A stretch of DNA of 64,000 bases from UBA1163 sp049513055 (lineage in GTDB: Bacteria > Desulfobacterota > BSN033 > UBA1163), in assembly GCA_049513055.1 (NCBI GenBank), contig JBEKWN010000007.1:13747-77746 (forward strand). Direction: 5' to 3'. The position numbers and the translations under genes were made by a program. Shown here one piece after another: positions 59,817 to 64,000 of the stretch; within the stretch, counting starts at the first letter, position 1, and every line of letters begins with the position of its first letter. The notes under the pieces were generated by a model. It saw nothing but the letters and a program-made list of their open reading frames with translations, did not search any database and was not told the DNA's origin.

Positions 59817-59918
59817 AATAGTTCGGAGTAATTAGTTCGGAGTTCGGAGACAAAAGACAATCATTCAAATCTTTGAACTCAAAACTCCGAACTCCCAACT
59901 CTGAACTCCGAACTAAAG
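59817..59918. repeat. GTTCGGAGT-family palindromic repeat, second copy
   Basis: AGTTCGGAGTAATTAG and AGTTCGGAGTTCGGAG on one side, ACTCCGAACTCCCAAC and CTGAACTCCGAACT on the other. The first copy lies at 7757-7830. Confidence 0.6.
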
Positions 59919-59932
59919 ATGGGGGCTAAGGG

Positions 59933-60900
59933 ATGGCTGAAGAGCAAATCGCCAAAAGACTTTCTTTCCTGGATCGCTTTCTCACATTATGGATCTTTCT
60001 TGCAATGTTTATTGGCGTGGGTTGGGGATATCTCTTTCCGGGGGTGGTCGGCTTCTGGAATCAATTCCAGGTGAATACCACCAATATCCCCATTGCCATT
60101 GGACTGATTTACAAAGTGCTTGGCCTTTCCTTGGTTCAGAACTGGATCATCGGCCCTATTCTCATGTTCCTTTTGGCCATTATTTTCCTTTCCGGCCATT
60201 TTGAGTACATGGTCGGATTGATTTTAATCGGTTTGGCCCGCTGCATTGCCATGGTCATTGTCTGGAATGATCTGGCCTCAGGAGATCAAGAATACTGCGC
60301 TGGATTGGTAGCTTTTAATTCCATCTTCCAGGTCCTTTTCTTCTCCATCTATGCTTTCATTTTCATCACGGTACTCCCCCCTTGGCTGGGGCTGAAGGGA
60401 ATGGTGGTCAAGATCACGATTGGCCAGATTGCTGAGAGTGTTTTTATTTATCTTGGTATTCCTTTTATTGCAGGTGTCCTCTCCCGGTTGATCGGCCTTA
60501 AAACAAAAGGCCGTCAATGGTATGAAGAGAAATTCATTCCAAAGATCAGCCCCATCACTCTCATCGCCCTTCTCTTCACCATCCTGGTCATGTTCTCCCT
60601 CAAGGGTGAGTTTATTGTCCAGCTCCCCATGGATGTAGTTCGGATAGCCATTCCCTTATGCATCTACTTTGTCATCATGTTCTTCGTCTCTTTCTATCTA
60701 TCGATGAAGGTAGGCGCCACCTACGAGCAATCGACCACTTTATCAATTCCGGCCAGGCCTTTGCAGCGGTTATAGGCCCTCTCATGGAAGTTCCCGTTTT
60801 AATAAGCCTGGTTAACGTGGCTCTCTGGTTTAAAAAGAAATATTTCCCTTACGCCGTGGAAACCCCCACCGGAGTCTGTCACGTGATGTGTGAACCATAG
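59933..60900 (+). pseudogene. acr3: Arsenite permease Acr3 with an internal frameshifting deletion
   Basis: The first 270 codons match Acr3 arsenite exporters (FIGVGWGYLFPGV, GLALCIAMVIVWNDLASGD-type sequence, GIPFIAGVLSRL, GATYEQSTTLS). Where the family continues with a conserved transmembrane segment (FTAA-NNFELAIAV) the sequence instead jumps, in another frame, to INSGQAFAAVIGPLMEVPVL and runs to the end at 60900. About 60-65 bases are missing near 60741-60750. The exporter is therefore broken. Repeat elements separate it from the redox operon. Confidence 0.85.
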
Positions 60901-60970
60901 AATGAAATGAACTCTCCTCTCCTCAAGTTCGGGCCAGCGAAATTCGCTCCATTTCGAACGTATCATTTGT

Positions 60971-61586
60971 ATGAGTAATAAAACAGGCACCCGAATTTTC
61001 GAGCTTCAGAAATTTCGTGACCAGGTCCATGTGTTTCGAGATCGTGCCTTTGCAGGCAAAGTTTTAGCAGATATGCTTAAGGAGTTTAGGAATCGGAATG
61101 CCATCGTGATGGCCATTCCTGCAGGAGGAGTAGCAGTGGGAGCGGTCATTGCTAAAGAGTTGAATCTTCCTTTGGACGTGGCCGTCGTTGAATCTGAACG
61201 AAAAGGAAATCCAACAAGGGATTGAGAAAACAACTCAAAAGATAAATCGCCGGGTAAAGATGTTTCGCGGGAACCGACCTCTCCCAAATTTTTCTCAAAA
61301 TACAATTATTCTTGCAGATGACGGGTTGGCTTCGGGATTCACACTTCTTGTGGCAATTGAGGCCTTACGCAAAGCAGGATGCCAACACATTATCCTGGCT
61401 GTACCCACGGCCCACCAAGAGTCTATCCGGAGAATAATGGGAAAGGTAGAAGCCATATACTGCCCCAATCTGAGAGGGGGTTTATCCTTTGCGGTGGCTG
61501 ATGCTTATGAGCACTGGAGAGATTTGGATGAAGAGGAAGTTAAAAAAATCCTTGCAGACTTTAACGCTGATTCTAAAAAAGATTAA
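60971..61586 (+). pseudogene. Phosphoribosyltransferase-like gene with internal deletion and frameshift
   Basis: The N-terminal half (FRDRAFAGKVLADMLKEF, AIPAGGVAVGAVIAKELN, LPLDVAVV) is in one frame; from about 61187 the rest (LNEKEIQQGIEKTTQKI, VKMFRGNRPLP, NTIILADDGLASGFTLLVAI with the PRPP loop) is in another. In intact relatives about 30 residues separate the two parts, so roughly 90 bases are missing. Probably inactive. The family links to predicted erythromycin-esterase or stress operons, but the role is unclear. Confidence 0.82.
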
Positions 61587-61652
61587 CCTAATCATAGCTC
61601 CCGCCAATGGTGGGGAGGTTGGCAGAATAGATTTTAAGAAGGGAGGAAGGAA

Positions 61653-61919
61653 ATGGGATTCTGGAATCTTAAGACTTTAAAACTCGATGAATTTCGACCT
61701 GGCATCTGGAGTAAAGTTGAATCGGGAAAAAACTTAACGATGGCAGTTATGGAAATCGCTCCGAATAAAGAAGGAGGAGAAATAGAGATGTCCATTGGCG
61801 AGGAGAAGGAATTGCTGAGACCGATGGAGACCTATTTTATCCCGGCAGGAGTAAAGCATAACTGGAAGACTTTTACCTCACCCGCCAAAATTTTGGATGT
61901 TGTAGTCAAACAGAGCTAA
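61653..61919 (+). CDS. Small cupin protein lacking cupin motif 1 (possible internal deletion)
   Basis: 88 residues with a strong GGAGGAAGGAA ribosome site. FWNLKTLKLDEFRPGIWSKV and the second motif region FIPAGVKHNWKTFTSPAKIL are typical of a small cupin family. Between MAVMEIAPNKEG and GEIEMSIGEEKELL the family normally carries the His-x-His metal motif in about 20-25 residues; here it is missing in frame. The protein therefore likely cannot bind metal. It is 66 bases after the broken phosphoribosyltransferase. Confidence 0.65.
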   Translation: MGFWNLKTLKLDEFRPGIWSKVESGKNLTMAVMEIAPNKEGGEIEMSIGEEKELLRPMETYFIPAGVKHNWKTFTSPAKILDVVVKQS

Positions 61920-62027
61920 GAGAATATAAAATGGTCGGGATTCTATGCCCCCCCTTCAATTCCCGGTGTAATAGCGAAAATTGACCTTTCGTTGTATTTC
62001 TTATAAATTACCCACCAAAGCAATTGA

Positions 62028-62175
62028 TTTCCACCTTACGCCTTACACCTTACGATTTACGACTCACGCTTTACGGTGGGTTGCGCTTTGCTCCATGCTT
62101 TTTTACGGACACGCAACACGAGTCACGATTCACGGTGAGATGCGCTCTGCGCCATGCGGGGTTCTGTACGCCTTA
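62028..62175. repeat. TTACG / CACGATTCACGGT word repeat cluster
   Basis: Words CTTACGCCTTACACCTTACG, TTACGACTCACGCTTTACGG and CACGAGTCACGATTCACGG, then GCGCTTTGCTCCATGC and GCGCTCTGCGCCATGC. Same style as the other inter-gene word repeats. Confidence 0.5.
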
Positions 62176-62272
62176 CGGTAAGAAAGCGGGAGCGCACTCG
62201 AGGACAATTGAAAAGATGGAACTGCAGAGCCTTTTAGTGTATGATATGAAAAATTGAAGTGAGGTGATAAAG

Positions 62273-62425
62273 ATGAAGCCTGCAAGAAAGGCAATTGACC
62301 CTGAGGATTATATCCTTTCTGTACTTTCTCCCGAGGATAGGCTAGATGCCGCTCTTAAAATTGCCAGAGAAGCATTTAAGGGAACAAAATTAACGATGAA
62401 GGATATTAATAATGGAGAATCCTGA
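62273..62425 (+). CDS. Small protein, antitoxin-like, C-terminally short
   Basis: 50 residues: MKPARKAIDPEDYILSVLSP, then EDRLDAALKIAREAFKGT and a short tail ending NNGES. GAGGTGAT precedes the ATG. The helix pattern and KGTKLTMKDI ending recall small antitoxin-like or UPF-type proteins that sit in front of toxin genes. The TGA at 62423 falls exactly where the nucleotidyltransferase frame begins, and the usual C-terminus seems lost. Confidence 0.45.
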   Translation: MKPARKAIDPEDYILSVLSPEDRLDAALKIAREAFKGTKLTMKDINNGES

Positions 62426-62670
62426 AGAAATATAAAGTTAACAAAATTGGAATTTTTGGTTCATTTGCGACAGGTAAGATGAAGAAAAAGAGCGATGTTG
62501 ATTTGCTTGTCGAATTCGAAGATATGATTGATCTTTTCGACTTTGTCCATTTGAACGATGAGATCCAACAGATTTTGAAAAATAGGGTAGACCTGGTGAC
62601 ACCGGATACAATAAAGCCCTATATCAAGCCAAAAATCTTGAAAGAGGTTGAGTGGGTTGAGGGACTATAA
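62413..62670 (+). pseudogene. MNT-type nucleotidyltransferase without a start codon
   Basis: The frame is open from 62413, with ILKKYKVNKIGIFGSFATGK, MKKKSDVDLLVEFE (catalytic Gly-Ser and Asp-x-Asp) and VDLVTPDTIKPYIKP: a minimal nucleotidyltransferase antitoxin. No ATG, GTG or TTG occurs before the GSF motif; the first ATG (62479) comes after it. The start has probably been lost in a deletion joining it to the preceding small gene. Confidence 0.7.
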
Positions 62671-62779
62671 GCTCTATTTGCACGACATAAAAGAAGCTAC
62701 AGAGAAGATAGAATTGTTTATAAAAGGGTTTACTTTCGAGGAATTTGTCAAAGATACCAAAACAGTAGTTGAGGTATAA
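62657..62779 (+). pseudogene. HEPN (HepT/DUF86) toxin fragment
   Basis: A TTG start overlapping the end of the nucleotidyltransferase gives LRDYKLYLHDIKEATEKIEL, then FIKGFTFEEFVKDTKTVVEV and a stop after 40 codons. Intact HepT proteins are about 110-140 residues with the catalytic R-x4-6-H motif further on. Thus the MNT/HEPN toxin-antitoxin pair is degraded. Confidence 0.6.
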
Positions 62780-62882
62780 AATAGAAGAAATCTTAAGAGA
62801 AGGCAAAGATTAAAGTTAACCAAAATTTCTAACCCAGTGCCAAAAGGGAAGGAGATGATAAGAATCATTGGATCACTCCAGA

Positions 62883-62911
62883 GCCTATTCTCAAAAAGAA
62901 TGGGCTTTTTT
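62883..62911 (+). terminator. Intrinsic terminator
   Basis: GCCTATTCT pairs with AGAATGGGC (one G-U) around CAAAA, followed by T6. It ends the degraded toxin-antitoxin region ahead of the ORF6N gene. Confidence 0.75.
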
Positions 62912-62996
62912 GCTTTCTGCATCAAAACTTTCACGATTTACAAATCACGTTGTTAATGAAGCATGCTCCGGAACAATTGAAAGGTGAGGAGAGTTA

Positions 62997-63581
62997 ATGG
63001 ATGATAAAATGTCAAAAGGCAGATCCTTGATTCCTGTTGAACGCATCGAACGATCAATACTGTTGATTCGTGGTCATAAGGTAATTCTTGACGCTGACTT
63101 AGCCGCACTTTACGGCGTTGAAACGAAGCAATTGACCAGAGCAGTAAAGAGAAACCTACCGCGTTTTCCAGACGACTTTATGTTCCAACTTAACGAGGAG
63201 GAATCTAAAAACTTGAGGTTCCATTTTGGCACCTCAAGTCAGTGGGGTGGACGTCGGTATCCTCCCTATGCCTTCACGGAACAGGGCGTGGCCATGCTCT
63301 CCAGTGTCCTTCGGAGCAAACGCGCCATTCAGGTGAACATTGAAATCATGCGAGCTTTCGTTCGGCTCCGAAGGCTGCTTGCATCTCATGCTGATTTGGC
63401 GCGGAAACTGGATTCTCTCGAAAGGAAATACGATGCTCAATTCAAGATGGTTTTTGATGCTATTAGGGAATTGATGAGACCGCCAGAACCGGAACCGCCA
63501 AAGAAACGAATAGGGTTTCTGGTGGAGGAACCGCATGTTTACCCCGTTAGAGATTACAAGTCATGTACTATATTTATGTAA
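62997..63581 (+). CDS. ORF6N-domain DNA-binding protein
   Basis: 194 residues. The ORF6N fold begins ILLIRGHKVILDADLAALYG, then QLTRAVKRNLPRFPDDFMF, NEEESKNLRFHFGTSSQWGG and YAFTEQGVAMLSSVL. The rest is helical (ARKLDSLERKYDAQFKMVFD), ending in a basic PPEPEPPKKRIGF. These phage- and mobile-element-type proteins are common as stand-alone genes in free-living bacteria; function is not established. The GIY-YIG gene overlaps its end by 19 bases. Confidence 0.85.
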   Translation: MDDKMSKGRSLIPVERIERSILLIRGHKVILDADLAALYGVETKQLTRAVKRNLPRFPDDFMFQLNEEESKNLRFHFGTSSQWGGRRYPPYAFTEQGVAMLSSVLRSKRAIQVNIEIMRAFVRLRRLLASHADLARKLDSLERKYDAQFKMVFDAIRELMRPPEPEPPKKRIGFLVEEPHVYPVRDYKSCTIFM

Positions 63582-63823
63582 TACAAAGCAAGAAGGACAA
63601 ACAGTTTTATACAGGATTTACAGGAGATCTGCAGAACCGCCTCCGAGAGCACAATGCAGGTAGAGTGTCTTCAACAAAAGGAAGAGGTCCCTTTGAGCTT
63701 ATATATTATGAAGCATGTTTGAACGAACAAGATGCTTTAGCTCGCGAGAAATACTTGAAGTCAGGAATGGGCAAGCGATATTTAAGAAATAGATTGAGGA
63801 GGTTCTTATCTCTAACGGGGTGA
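63563..63823 (+). CDS. GIY-YIG endonuclease domain protein
   Basis: 86 residues. The family motif is YYIYVIQSKKDKQFYTGFT (GIY variant as YIYV, YIG as YTG), then NRLREHNAGRVSSTKGRGP with the catalytic Arg, and EKYLKSGMGKRYLRNRL. The UPF0213/YhbQ-type single-domain nucleases have this size. It overlaps the ORF6N gene and is translated with it. Confidence 0.88.
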   Translation: MYYIYVIQSKKDKQFYTGFTGDLQNRLREHNAGRVSSTKGRGPFELIYYEACLNEQDALAREKYLKSGMGKRYLRNRLRRFLSLTG

Positions 63824-63894
63824 ACAAATCCTCAAAAGGATCTAAAAAGCAGAAAAGGCAATGAACCTTTCTGGGGAATCGCATCAGAGCGGTT

Positions 63895-64000
63895 TCGTTT
63901 TGGAGTTACACCATGCGCCTTGCGGTCTAGGGTACGCTATGCTCTAGGCCTGCCCGCCGGAGGCTGAACTCCTTGCCGTAGGAGGGCACTATGCGCTCTG
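63895..64000. repeat. ATGCGCCTTGCG / CTATGC word repeat and CTGCCCGCCGGAGG palindrome
   Basis: CACCATGCGCCTTGCGG, TACGCTATGCTCTAGGCC and CACTATGCGCTCTG, with GCCTGCCCGCCGGAGGC and CTCCTTGCCGTAGGAGGGC between. It is the same kind of inter-gene word repeat as at 42565, 43305 and 62028, and runs off the window. Confidence 0.5.

Overview
The window looks like chromosome from a Gram-negative, probably anaerobic bacterium of the Desulfobacterota (former Deltaproteobacteria) type, at roughly mid-40s % G+C. This rests on LptD and a complete Ara4N lipid A modification cluster (outer membrane), long-form HisG, several Fe-S proteins, a Sec-containing thioredoxin-like protein, a tcmP/DUF5131 pair, and abundant short palindromic intergenic repeats. 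It is inference: there is no rRNA gene or marker phylogeny here. No tRNA, rRNA, CRISPR array or insertion sequence was found.

Layout. 1-5.1 kb (minus strand): accD-folC-lptD-sugar nucleotidyltransferase operon from a TTGACA promoter. 5.1-9.6 kb: rlmD-type methyltransferase, hisI-hisG, DUF72 protein, polysaccharide deacetylase. 9.7-20.2 kb (minus): HAD phosphatase, a fabF fragment, a DUF998 membrane protein, an outer-membrane protein, then an arn cluster in transcription order arnB-arnC-arnA(formyltransferase)-arnA(decarboxylase)-arnD-SMR flippase-arnT, with arnA split into two genes. 20.8-24.3 kb: a 1168-residue GH13-like protein. 24.4-26.4 kb: SOS operon lexA-dinB with a clear operator. 26.4-37.6 kb: methyltransferases, radical SAM protein, EamA and PHP proteins, a sigma-70 factor with a structured leader, ferredoxin, DedA, D-aminoacylase, FabH. 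37.9-39.8 kb: tcmP and a broken DUF5131 gene.

39.9-44.2 kb (minus): a second lexA with its own operator heads a cassette of a RecA-fold protein lacking a P-loop, a small helical protein and a family B DNA polymerase with degenerate exonuclease motifs. The layout parallels lexA-imuA-imuB-dnaE2 mutagenesis cassettes but uses PolB. 44.5-50.2 kb: CHASE2 adenylate cyclase followed by a FecR-TPR-beta-barrel fusion protein.

50.8-52.8 kb: cysE, iscU-like and an Fe-S protein. 52.9-59.6 kb: an eleven-gene operon under an ArsR repressor whose palindromic operator covers its own -10 box: lipoyl (GcvH-like) protein, two DGC proteins, OsmC protein, a thioredoxin-like selenoprotein with an in-frame UGA, thioredoxin, double-thioredoxin/DsbD membrane protein, two Fe-S domain proteins, and a membrane-anchored SurA-thioredoxin fusion. 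The genes suggest a thiol/selenol electron relay across the inner membrane, with metalloid or sulfur-species sensing. 59.9-62.8 kb is decayed (acr3, phosphoribosyltransferase, cupin, MNT/HEPN), with several genes missing short segments that hold their most conserved motif. The window ends with ORF6N and GIY-YIG genes.
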